64,000 bases of DNA. Source: Omphiscola glabra. Its lineage: Eukaryota; Mollusca; Gastropoda; Lymnaeidae. This document shows positions 25,501 through 34,583 of this stretch, in pieces. Numbering within the stretch: the first letter of the stretch is position 1; the number at the start of each line of letters is the position of its first letter. Below the pieces are notes generated by a model that saw nothing but the letters and a program-made list of their open reading frames with translations, had not been told where the DNA came from and made no database searches. Where the stretch lies: the NCBI GenBank assembly GCA_964017045.1, contig OZ024808.1, positions 14,438,284 to 14,502,283 of the forward strand, given 5' to 3'. Made by a program: the position numbers and the translations under genes.

Positions 25501-27632
25501 GCACTGTTGATTTGAATAGCATCAGCACTGTTGATTTCAATAGAAACAGCACTGTTGATTTGATTAATTGATAAATCTTAATGTAATCTAGATGTCAACT
25601 TAACCATACTTTTTTGTGTTGTCTTATGGATGAAATGAACACCATGTGATGTGTTGCTTCTCAGGGTGACAGCTTGATAGTTGAGTGCGACTACGACTCC
25701 ACCAAGAGGACATCCCCTACTTACGTAAGGCTAAAGGCAAAGCTGAAAAAGCATAGATGGGTGTGAATAAAGCTTACATAAAGTGTATACCTAGCGTAAC
25801 TTATTAAATACACATAGTGCTGTGATTATATTTGCAGCTCTTCACTTCAAAGTCGTCACCCACTTGTGTAAGGCTTAGGCGAGGGTAGGCGTGTAGGTAG
25901 ATTTGAATAGCGCTGACAGAAAGTTTATACCTAGCGTAACTTATTAAATACACATAGTGCTGTGATTATATTTGCAGCTCTTCACTTCAAAGTCGTCACC
26001 CACTTGTGTAATGCTTGGGCGAGGGTAGGCGTGTAGGTAGATTTGAATAGCGCTGACAGAAAGTTTATACCTAGCGTAACTTATTAAATACACATAGTGC
26101 TGTGATTATATTTGCAGCTCTTCACTTCAAAGTCGTCACCCACTTGTGTAAGGCTTAGGCGAGGGTAGGCGTGTAGGTAGATTTGAATAGCGCTGACAGA
26201 AAGTTTATACCTAGCGTAACTTATTAAATACACATAGTGCTGTGATTATATTTGCAGCTCTTCACTTCAAAGTCGTCACCCACTTGTGTAAGGCTTAGGC
26301 GAGGGTAGGCGTGTAGGTAGATTTGAATAGCGCTGACAGAAAGTTTATACCTAGCGTAACTTATTAAATACACATAGTGCTGTGATTATATTTGCAGCTC
26401 TTCACTTCAAGACGTCACCAACTTGTGTAAGGCTTGGGCGAGGGTAGGCGTGTAGGTAGATTTGAATAGCGCTGACAGAAAGTTTATACCTAGCGTAACT
26501 TATTAAATACACATAGTGCTGTGATTATATTTGCAGCTCTTCACTTCAAAGTCGTCACCCACTTGTGTAAGGCTTGGGCGAGGGTAGGCGTGTAGGTAGA
26601 TTTGAATAGCGCTGACAGAAAGTTTATACCTAGCGTAACTTATTAAATACACATAGTGCTGTGATAATATTTGCAGCTCTTCACCTCAAAGTCGTCACCC
26701 ACTTGTGTAATGCTTGGGCGAGGGTAGGCGTGTAGGTAGATTTGAATAGCGCTGACAGAAAGTTTATACCTAGCGTAACTTATTAAATACACATAGTGCT
26801 GTGATAATATTTGCAGCTCTTCACCTCAAAGTCGTCACCCACTTGTGTAATGCTTGGGCGAGGGTAGGCGTGTAGGTAGATTTGAATAGCGCTGACAGAA
26901 AGTTTATACCTAGCGTAACTTATTAAATACACATAGTGCTGTGATAATATTTGCAGCTCTTCACCTCAAAGTCGTCACCCACTTGTGTAATGCTTGGGCG
27001 AGGGTAGGCGTGTAGGTAGATTTGAATAGCGCTGACAGAAAGTTTATGTGACGTAACTAATTAGAAACATATAATACAATTGTATTTGCATTTCTTCACC
27101 ACGGACCAAATAAATAGTTCTCGGGAAATAGTTTCCGCATATTCTGTAACAGAACTGATAGGTTACAACATTTGTAAAAACACATTCAAACAGCGGTATA
27201 TCCATCTAATGCAGGGGTTTGCAGCCTTCCTAATGCCGCGACCCTTTAATACTGTTCCTCGTGTTGTGGTGACCCCCAATCACAAATATTATTTTCGTAG
27301 CATCCACATAGTTGTAGAGCAGATATGTTTTCCGATGATCTTAGGCGACCCCTGTAAAAGGGTAGTTCGACACCCCCACCAAACCAAGGGGTCGCGACCC
27401 ACATGTTGAGAACCGCTGATCTAATGAAATCTTTCATCTTTTTTTTTTGTTAACAAATATGACGTTATGACATGTTTACCAATATTAATTAGCATACATG
27501 TTTTCAAATATAAAAAAGAAACTGAATGGATTTACAACAGCTCTCAGTATCTTTAGAGCAATTCTCTATGCTACACATTGCCATATGTTCATCTTGAATA
27601 ATTGATCAATAGTACTAATGATAATTATCTTG

Positions 27633-27668
<36 letters not shown>

Positions 27669-29085
27669 CTATATGATTAACGTGACCTACAGGGTGGAAC
27701 AAAAACTACGTTCGAGATGTGCCTCTCGTTCCTGGTCTTCTACCCAAATACTCCTATTTCAAGGTGTCTGTCCAGGTGAGAAAACACAGACATGTGTTAT
27801 ATTAGCTTCGATTTTGTTCGCGTGCTTCTGTCTGTGTTTGCGGCAAAATTTTCTGAACGCTAATTGACCCACTTCCCGTCAACCTATCGAGCTGAAACTT
27901 GGCGCATAGACCACATGCCAATGGCAACACGTCCTGTCAAATTTTTAGCCTCAAACCCCAACCTCCAAAAAGTCTTTTTTTAATGTCAACAGATGACACT
28001 GATGCCAATGATTACACTGATTACACGAAATAAAATGTCCGATAAATGCACTAAATGAGATCCTTAAAAATATCCCAAGTGCGTTTGGTGTGCGATATTT
28101 TCTTGTGTTTTACAGTAATAATTAGTGAAATAAATCTGCTGTGCAAAAGCGGGTGTGACATTAGAATACTGATATAGTTCAGTGGCGTGAAAAAAAAATG
28201 TGGTTTCGAGCCGGGGGGGGGGGGGGGAGTACTAATTGGGATTTTTATAAAGTGTGTTACTGTGATTGTTTTTTTTTCAAATTTTCAGCCCAAAACCCCA
28301 TTGCTGGATATTACATTTCATAAAGATTTTATACGACAAACTTTGTTTTTTAGGGGCGGTTTAATTAACTATGAATAAATTTCCTAAAGCCTCGATAGTG
28401 TAGTTGAGGAAACATCCATTTCTAATAAAGGGGTGAATTGAAATGACGTTACTAATCGATACTCCTTTGCTATCTGTGACCTAGATTTGAGTACAGCGGA
28501 GAGTATGCCGGGAACAAGTTGTATGGGGCACTTCAGACAAAGGACTGGTCCAGTCCCGTGGTGAGGAACAGCTTCAGGAAGAACATGGAGGACGCCAACA
28601 TCCTCAATCTCTGCTGGCTGACCCCGAACCCTGAGGTGGGGGGCTGTTTGTAACTCAGAATTAAAGAAATGAAAGACAATATTAGAAGTTTTTTTTATTT
28701 CAAAAGATGGAATGTTTGTGTTTAAAAAATATTGTCTTTTTAACAGATGGGGTTGAATTAAAGAACAGTTATGTGATTAACTTCTTCCAGACCGCTATTA
28801 TAGATTATTGGAATAAAAATAGATATGGATAAATCTGATCAGTATTGATTAATTCACATGACCGGATTCAAATCACAAGATTTATTGGAATGATATTACA
28901 TTTTCCCCCTACAAACAACGTAAAAGTTATTGACCTGTTCCAATCTTTTTTCAGTTCTGAGAAATTAACAGGTCTGTTTAATCGAATCAATTTTACATGT
29001 TTGTATTTTACAGTGGAACTACGCAGTGACGGCCGCACCAAATATAACACAACCGTATCAGGTCCCAAACACATGCGGCAAGTAG
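13597..29085 (+). CDS. DBH/MOXD1-like copper monooxygenase, paralog A (14 exons, 568 aa)
   Basis: Predicted secreted, copper- and ascorbate-dependent hydroxylase of the DBH/MOXD1/tyramine hydroxylase family; substrate unknown. Exons: 13597-13684, 15368-15481, 16526-16617, 17388-17534, 18008-18193, 19095-19178, 19721-19897, 21347-21449, 22899-23065, 24573-24755, 25665-25724, 27693-27775, 28485-28635, 29014-29085. All have GT-AG ends and phases that join without a stop. The N terminus is a signal peptide (VIWTVALLAWECQA), then a DOMON domain (about residues 30-165), then the two copper domains (about 200-510). Ligands: CuA His251 and His252 (LVHH) and His322 (METHYNNP); CuB His401 and His403 (LLHAH) and Met476 (FEMC). 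Their spacing equals that of human DBH (262, 263, 333, 412, 414, 487). There is no C-terminal membrane segment, unlike vertebrate MOXD1, so it is probably soluble in the secretory pathway or outside the cell. DBH versus MOXD1 orthology cannot be settled here. Confidence 0.9.
13890..14450. repeat. minisatellite, 51-57 bp unit, ~10 copies
   Basis: Unit ttatttagttttaccccaac followed by attttaagttagtgccagaa and taagagtacca, in intron 1 of paralog A. Copies differ in the number of agaata blocks. Confidence 0.95.
14820..15245 (+). mobile_element. decayed LINE, reverse transcriptase C-terminal fragment
   Basis: Conceptual translation gives EERRRQSRLSMIYKICNGLV, a PHRQRRGHD segment and SFLPKTIRD, then a stop and NKLPKGTVEATTIDSF. 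This is the familiar tail of jockey/CR1-type non-LTR retrotransposon proteins. It sits in intron 1 of paralog A, sense orientation, with in-frame stops and no 5' part. Confidence 0.75.
15483..15580. repeat. short tandem repeat just after the exon 2 donor of paralog A
   Basis: About 2.5 copies of a 38-bp unit with ctttgtgacatgtggcactg and cgtcctgag. It starts within the first ten intron bases. Confidence 0.7.
16143..16326. mobile_element. hAT-like MITE with CAGAGGCGTAGC termini
   Basis: Ends cagaggcgtagct and agctacgcctctg are inverted repeats. Flanks share only gttc, so the target duplication is decayed. Related in its termini to the element at 32838-33023. In intron 2 of paralog A. Confidence 0.6.
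16770..17065. repeat. degenerate tandem repeat, ~53 bp unit, ~5 copies
   Basis: Units contain ggagaaatgtatct and tttgacacatatgtcttag. Intron 3 of paralog A. Confidence 0.75.
17575..17845. repeat. irregular 12-bp tandem repeat
   Basis: Variants of gactaatccaat, beginning about 40 bases after the exon 4 donor of paralog A. Confidence 0.8.
18549..19045. repeat. 17/34-bp minisatellite, ~29 half-units
   Basis: Alternating attcttatactgtagtc and attcttatattgtagtc, ending about 50 bases before exon 6 of paralog A. Confidence 0.95.
19890..20045 (+). repeat. 45-bp minisatellite carrying the exon 7 splice donor of paralog A, ~4 donors
   Basis: The true donor GGGCAG/gtaagaga (19898) is followed by copies TGTCAG/gtaagaga with GT at 19943, 19988 and 20033, exactly 45 bp apart. 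Each copy keeps a strong donor. Confidence 0.85.
20469..21112. mobile_element. non-autonomous hAT-like element, 644 bp
   Basis: Ends cagtgattcccaaa and tttggggacctatg are imperfect inverted repeats, flanked on both sides by the perfect 8-bp duplication gtttaagt. Intron 7 of paralog A. No transposase frame remains. Confidence 0.7.
21130..21260. repeat. short degenerate tandem repeat
   Basis: Three copies of an approximately 40-bp unit with caacttaagttgtaatgtaa and cggag, followed by tcatggagtgatggagttat. Confidence 0.7.
21610..21765. repeat. 6-bp simple repeat region (gaattt/gaattg)
   Basis: Irregular gaattg and gaattt hexamers, intron 8 of paralog A. Confidence 0.8.
22302..22723. repeat. 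minisatellite, ~47 bp unit, 9 copies
   Basis: Unit ggttcaccagatgtatttta followed by agcctgtcagtgacagccgt and gttgat. It contains ctgtcagtgacag, a short palindrome. Confidence 0.95.
22847..22898 (+). repeat. 11-bp repeat forming the polypyrimidine tract of exon 9, paralog A
   Basis: Four to five copies of tctgtcttcat run directly into the acceptor gtcttcag at 22898. Confidence 0.75.
23207..24415. repeat. 1.2-kb array of ~11-bp units
   Basis: Variants of gatgtgacaat, gaagtgacaat and gcagtgacaac, with larger higher-order duplications. Minus-strand frames stay open (SHHCHIIVTSL-like) but are repeat artefacts. Intron 9 of paralog A. Confidence 0.95.
24747..24890 (+). repeat. 29-bp minisatellite carrying the exon 10 splice donor of paralog A, 5 donors
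   Basis: Exon 10 ends CTCAAGAAG/gtatga at 24755. The words atcaagaaggtatgatggga and aatagctgc repeat with GT at 24756, 24785, 24814, 24843 and 24872, a constant 29-bp step. Confidence 0.9.
25078..25570. repeat. 24-bp minisatellite, ~20 copies
   Basis: Unit gaatcagcactgttgatttg plus aata. The 24-bp period keeps frames open on both strands (RISTVDLN and its complement). Intron 10 of paralog A; no evidence that it is coding. Confidence 0.95.
25725..27046 (+). repeat. 140-bp minisatellite derived from the exon 11 donor region of paralog A, ~9 copies
   Basis: The intron after exon 11 begins gtaaggctaaaggcaaag and continues to tatacctagcgtaact. Downstream units repeat a diverged version (acttgtgtaaggcttaggcg to tatacctagcgtaact) at 140-bp spacing, with donor-like gtgtaagg near 25866, 26006, 26146 and so on. 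Each unit also has an acceptor-like atttgcag about 30 bases before the donor, so each looks like a pseudo-exon. Confidence 0.8.
27212..27418 (-). mobile_element. SPIN-like hAT MITE, copy 2
   Basis: Flanked on both sides by a perfect 8-bp duplication, atctaatg. Left end diverged (caggggtttgcagcc), right end tgttgagaaccgctg. Intron 11 of paralog A. Confidence 0.85.
27636..27668. repeat. (TA)n microsatellite
   Basis: About 16 TA dinucleotides, ending some 25 bases before exon 12 of paralog A. Confidence 0.9.
27860..27985 (-). repeat. dispersed repeat family Y, copy 1
   Basis: Ordered words ttgacccacttcccgtcaac, ctatcgagctgaaacttgg and ccaatggcaac. Related copies are at 29755-29860 (same orientation), 51885-51985 and 57440-57535 (opposite). 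A short conserved core suggests a SINE-like element. Confidence 0.5.
28010..28260 (+). repeat. dispersed repeat family X, copy
   Basis: Shares aaaaatatcccaagtgcg, gacattagaatactgatata, a cagtggcgtg word and tgggatttttataaagtg with 1535-1870. Intron 12 of paralog A. Confidence 0.5.
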
Positions 29086-29197
29086 GACTTGAGCTCAAAC
29101 TGTGGCAGTTGTTACCAGGCGCACGTTGCTTCTACAGCCATCTGACTCATTAAAAGACATGGAAAGTCTTTAAAAAAAACTTTCAAACAGTTTTTAC

Positions 29198-29203
29198 AAT
29201 AAA
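29198..29203 (+). terminator. poly(A) signal of paralog A
   Basis: AATAAA 113 bases after the TAG of the last exon. Confidence 0.6.
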
Positions 29204-29754
29204 CATTTTTATTTCTTGTTTATCTTATTTTGTTACAAGCGAGTGAAAGTAACTTTAAAAAAAAAATATATATTATTTTATTTTAAAAAAATAAATTGTG
29301 CTGCATGTAAGTGAGACAGCCAAGTGTTGAATTCTCTTTGAATGAAAGATGTGGTGCGGTCTTCTAAGTGATCAATTAATGTAACAAGACATTATTGAAA
29401 TAGTTTTTCTAAGTATTAGATCTCGGATATTTTAAAATGAAATAAGCGCTTTACAATTTCTGAACCTTTTGTGTGTGTGTGTGAGTGAAGAGATGAACTT
29501 TCTCAGAGTTAAAACAATATGCGGAACCCTGAATGTGGTTGGGAAGAGGGGGGGGGGGGGGGTGGCGACAAAAGTAAGATTTAAGCTTTTATAAAAACAC
29601 GCATTAGTGGGCTGAGTGTTAGTCAGGGCTCATTCACTCAAAGGAGTTTTTTTTACTCCAGTCATAACGCGTACAAAATAAAATTAATAAGATAGCCATC
29701 TTTTGTTAAGTCCCTTATGTTAACTTCACTTTTGTTCGTATTTTTGTGACAAAA

Positions 29755-29860
29755 AACTTCGGAAAGGTAATGGACCCACTTCCCGACATCCTATCAAGCT
29801 GAAACTTGAACAATAGGGTTCGTTGGCGATGACAACAAATTCTGTGAAAATACCTGAACT
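29755..29860 (-). repeat. dispersed repeat family Y, copy 2
   Basis: Words atggacccacttcccgacat, ctatcaagctgaaacttg and ggcgatgacaacaaattctg. Between 29204 and 29755 nothing else is recognised except a poly-G tract. Confidence 0.5.
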
Positions 29861-30000
29861 AAACATAATATTGATAATGGAGCAGACACTTCGTTGCCTC
29901 TACTTCATCTTTTAATCTCAAGTATGACGCCGCACCCCGTTGTCGGAAGTGAATTGAATTCTCTAATCCAAGCCCTTTGTGTTGCCCTTTTTGTTTAACC

Positions 30001-30212
30001 CAGTGGTTCTCAACTTTCCAAATACCGCGACCCTTTAATACAGTTCCTCGTGTTGCGGCGACCCCCCCCCCCCCCCCCCATCCACGAAATTATTTTCATT
30101 GCTACTCCATAAATGTAGAGTGCATGTGTTTTCCGATGGTCTTATGTGACCACTGGGAAAGGGTCGTTCGACCTCTCCAAAGTGGTCGCGACCCACAGTT
30201 TGAGAATCGCTG
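30001..30212 (-). mobile_element. SPIN-like hAT MITE, copy 3
   Basis: Ends cagtggttctcaacttt and agtttgagaatcgctg. Flanks gtttaacc and atttaact match at 6 of 8 positions, so this copy is older or more mutated. A poly-C run near 30063 interrupts the interior. Confidence 0.75.
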
Positions 30213-30399
30213 ATTTAACTGATTCTGGCAAATGTGTAGCTCGGGGTGATACCAGTATGTCCTTTACTTCTAAGCAAAAAGAAGATAAGTTTATTGATTC
30301 TTCCATTAGTGTCGTGGTGACCCAAGTACTTTGTGACCCAATTACTTTGAGTCTAAACAAGCAGAGCATAAGTTTGTGAAAAGTTTAATTAGAATTGCG

Positions 30400-30485
30400 G
30401 TGACCCAAGTACCTGATGATCCAAGTAACTGATGATCCAAGTACCTGATGATCGAAGTATCTGATGATCTAAGTACCTAGTGATC
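30400..30485. repeat. 16-bp tandem repeat
   Basis: Variants of gtacctgatgatccaa, 5 copies. Confidence 0.8.
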
Positions 30486-30595
30486 CAAATACACCTTCAT
30501 AAAGAGACAGAACAATTGGGAGGTAATCAGACAAGTTCAAGCTGTCTGTGTCTTCGGCCCTTGACCTGACCAGAAGAAGGTGTGTTTTTGTTTCT

Positions 30596-31830
30596 TGATA
30601 ACACATTGCCGTCTTATACAACACATTGCCGTCTTACACAACACATTGCCATCTTATACAACACATTGCCGTCTTACACAAATCATTTCAGTCTTACACA
30701 ACACATTGCCGTCTTACACAAATCATTTCAGTCTTACACAACACATTGCAGTCTTATACAACACATTGCAGTCTTACACAAATCATTTCAGTCTTACACA
30801 ACACATTGCAGTCTTTCACAACACATTGCATTCTTACACATCACATTGCAGTCTTACACAACACATTGCAGTCTTACACAACACATTGCAGTCTTACACA
30901 ACACATTGCAGTCTTACACAACACATTGCAGTCTTACACAACACATTGCCGTCTTACACAACACATTGCCATCTTACACAACACATTGCAGTCTTACACA
31001 ACACATTGCGTCTTACACAACACATTTCCGTCTTCTACAACACATTGCCGTCGTCTACAACTCATTGCCGTCTTACACAACACATTGAAGTCTTACACAA
31101 CACATTGCCGTCTTACACAACACATTGCAGTCTTACACAACACATTCCAGTCTTACACAACACATTGCCGTCTTACACATCACATTGCAGTCTTACACAA
31201 CACATTGCAGTCTTACACAACACATTGCAGTCTTACACAACACATTGCAGTCTTACACAACACATTGCAGTCTTACACAACACATTGCAGTCTTACACAA
31301 CACATTGCCATCTTACACAACACATTGCAGTCTTACACAACACATTGCGTCTTACACAACACATTGCCGTCTTCTACAACACATTGCCGTCTTACACAAC
31401 ACATTGCAGTCTTACACAACACATTGCCGTCTTATACAACACATTTCCGTCTTATACAACACATTGTCGTCTTACACAACACATTTCAGTCTTACACAAC
31501 ACATTACAGTCTTATACAACACATTGTCATCTTATACAACACATTGCCGTCTTACACAAATCATTTCAATCTTACACAACACATTGCCGTCTTACAAATA
31601 TCATTTCAGTCTTACACAACACATTGCTGTCTTATACAACACATTGCATTCTTACACAAAGCATTTCAGTCTTACACAACACATTGCCGTCTTACACAAA
31701 TCATTTCAGTCTTACACAACACATTGCAGTCTTACACAAATCATTTCAGTCTTACACAACACATTGCAGTCTTACACACAACACATTGCAGTCTTACACA
31801 ACACATTGCAATCTTACAAAGCACACGGCA
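30596..31830. repeat. 20-bp minisatellite, ~61 copies
   Basis: Unit cttacacaacacattgcagt with variants acaaatcatttcagt. All three forward frames stay open (up to 438 codons) because the unit lacks stops in every register. Not a gene: composition is purely repeat and there is no start context. Confidence 0.97.
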
Positions 31831-31907
31831 GAATGGAAGTTAAATATCATGTATCTAGATTTGAAGCGCAATGTAAAGTTGGATAGGTTATTGTGAGCCA
31901 GCTATGT

Positions 31908-32036
31908 GGAGGGGGGTCATGGAGGGGGTCATGGAGGGGGTCATGGAGGGGGTCATGGAGGGGGTCATGGAGGGGTCATGAAGGGGGTCATGGAGGGGGT
32001 CATGGAGGGGGTCATGGAGGGGGTCATGGAGAGGGG
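31908..32036. repeat. 12-bp G-rich tandem repeat
   Basis: Unit ggagggggtcat, about 11 copies; its G-runs could form quadruplex DNA. Confidence 0.9.
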
Positions 32037-32399
32037 GTAATGGCAATATCCAGGGGACTCGCTAATACAGGAGACGTACACAAAGCATAAGAAAAAAAGA
32101 ACCTTTTATTTCTTCAAATTCACTTTTGATACCATTCCTAAAAATATTACGTCTCTTTTATCTCGTGTGCATTCCTGCTTTTTAGGTCTGCAGCTCTAAG
32201 TAGAAATTAAGGAGAGAGAAATCGTGCTGTAAGAAACCAGCATAAATTGTTGTCTTTGTTAACAATTTTAAGGTGGGGGGGGGCAATGTTAACATGATTA
32301 ACCTAATTTTAAGCCTATCGTAGACTTTCGTGATCGAAAAAAAGATTATTTGCAAATTTTTATTTTAAAGTCAAGACTGAGATACTTATTGTATTAAAA

Positions 32400-32596
32400 C
32401 AGCGGTTCTCAACCTTTGGGTCGCGACCCCTTTCGGGGCTCGCGCGACCCTTTCCCAGGTGTCGCCAAGGTCATCTGAAAACACATATACTCTACAGTTA
32501 TGAAGTAGAAACAAAAATAATTTTATTGCTGGGGGTCGCCACTACATGAGGGACTGTGTTAAAGGGTCGCGGCATTAATAAGGTTGAGAACTGCTG
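32400..32596 (+). mobile_element. SPIN-like hAT MITE, copy 4
   Basis: Starts cagcggttctcaacctttgg, ends aggttgagaactgctg. Flanks tattaaaa and tattaaag (7 of 8). Confidence 0.85.
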
Positions 32597-32837
32597 TATT
32601 AAAGGATAGAACTCTGGCCCCGTTAGCCGCCTTAAATTGAATTTTTGTCTTTTGCCTAACATCACCAAGATACAATCAGTGGTCGCTGTGTCCGAACAAC
32701 CAACTCGAGTACCAGCTTAAAAATTTTTTTAAAAAGAAAATAAGGACACTTCCTTAAGTAACAATGTCACAAGGGGAGATAACGAGCGAGTTATCTTCCT
32801 TTTAACGGGTTTGGGTTTGGGGTGGGGGGGCACTATA

Positions 32838-33023
32838 CAGTGGCGTAGCGAGCTTAACTCGCGCCCGGGGCACAATATCTTTTTAGCGCCCCCATACCTT
32901 TTTAGCGCCCCACCCTCGCATTCGAAAACCATACAATATTATAGTAAAATACCATTTGGCGCCCCTTTGTGAGTAGCGCCCGGGGCATGATGCCCCCCTT
33001 GCCCCCCCCTCACTACGCCACTG
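32838..33023. mobile_element. hAT-type MITE with CAGTGGCGTAGC termini
   Basis: Inverted ends cagtggcgtag and ctacgccactg, with the perfect 8-bp flanking duplication gcactata on both sides. The interior is rich in gcgcccggggc. Confidence 0.8.
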
Positions 33024-33112
33024 GCACTATACCCATGTCAGTTTATCACACGTCACTTTTTAAAAAGGGGAATTGGTGAATGGTGAAGTAGGCTGGTTTT
33101 AATGACGTAAGG

Positions 33113-33301
33113 CAGGGATGCTCAAAGTGGGGGCTCAGTGGTCTGGCGTCTTTCTGTGAGCCTTCAGTCACTTTTCGGCGCATGGTGACACATTTAAAAA
33201 TGTGAAAAAATAATCATCATAAACAAAGTAGGGACTGGTGGCCTCGGCAATGTAGAGAAATACCTTCCGGCCCGTCCCATAGATACATTTGAGAATCCTT
33301 G
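33113..33301. mobile_element. possible further hAT-like MITE
   Basis: Ends cagggatgctcaaag and ttgagaatccttg are weakly complementary. No clear target duplication. From 33302 to 34060 nothing is recognised. Confidence 0.3.
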
Positions 33302-34065
33302 TAACTACTCGTTAGAAGTAGTTGAAACTTTAACACGCGGGTTCCCAAACTTGTATTTTTTTCTCAAAAACAAAACTATTGTCATTTATTTGTGTTGATC
33401 TGCGACGCATTCTCACAACAGTTTGTAGAGCTGGTGTGCGCCATGTTTACATTAAGTAAGTTGCCAAACTATACATTACGCACGTTTTAATGCAACTTTA
33501 ACTGATTCATAGGGTTTCTGTGAGAATTTAAGAGTCATCCATCCTCTTCTAATGAGATAGGTGACGTAAAAGGACAACGAAAGATTTGTTACACAATGTT
33601 AATAATTTCTTTCACTATTTATAAGAGTGTTGTAGATCCACGAGACACAAACAATGTGTGTAAATAAAACAATACAGGTTAAGATTTTAGTAATGATCAT
33701 ACAGAATACAAATGCAAACGTTCTTCATGGGAACAACAAAGGAAAAAAAAATTAATACAAAGTACAAAAAAAAACAAAAAAAAAACATTCTTATTATAAT
33801 TTATGAATATTTAAGGAGTAGAAAATAATAGTTCAAAAGGATTCTTAATGCTGTTGACAATTTTATTATTTCTCAAATAAGTATTTGTTATTTGTATTAT
33901 TATTTTTTTATATTTCTTATTTGCACACTCGCCATTATAAGACAACGTACATCATATTATAATAGTTAGCATTTATTACGAATATTTGTTTTTAAAATAA
34001 AAATTTAGATCGCTTCAAATTTTACATAATGTAGACGCAATTTATTGGAGTTTGTTACAGGCTCC

Positions 34066-34160
34066 ATCCTATGAGTACTATACTATGGTACTATATGACA
34101 TCCTATGAGTACTATACTATGTTACTATATGACATCCTATGAGTACTATACTATGTTACT
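34066..34160. repeat. tandem repeat, ~35 bp unit, 3 copies
   Basis: Unit cctatgagtactatactatg followed by ttactatatgacat, about 420 bases upstream of the paralog B start codon. Confidence 0.85.
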
Positions 34161-34583
34161 ATAGGAGGCCATTTTATAACAGACATTGAAGAAATTAAAT
34201 TTCACAAATCTCTAGAATACTAGCTCAAACAAAACTATGGCTAGTCATTTTAATGCAGTGTTTTTCCAACTATGTTTATATTACGACAGAGTACAACTTA
34301 TTTACTTACGTTTTGCCTCACACCAATGAAGTTTAAAAAAAATATAAGCAGTTTAAGAAAAAGTGTAAAATATATTCGATCGCGTTTATATGATGTATAT
34401 ATTTTGGTGCAATGCCCCGAAGCACTATATTTTTGTACTTTTTAGCCTAGTCTAGCAACACCAGACATTTGACATCAAACATCATTTGTTTACCATTGAC
34501 TTTCAGAATCTCATCTACGTCATTTCTTGTGATTTTATTTTTACTCTGATTGTTTTGGCTAAATACCAATAGGATTTGACATC

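Noticed and set aside
25050..25571. 173-codon frame RISTVDLN and its 150-codon antisense partner
   Set aside because: Product of a 24-bp repeat inside intron 10 of paralog A; removal by splicing is supported by matching exon phases.
30580..31896. Forward open frames of up to 438 codons
   Set aside because: The 20-bp repeat unit has no stop in any register, so all three forward frames stay open; no gene structure or non-repeat protein segment.
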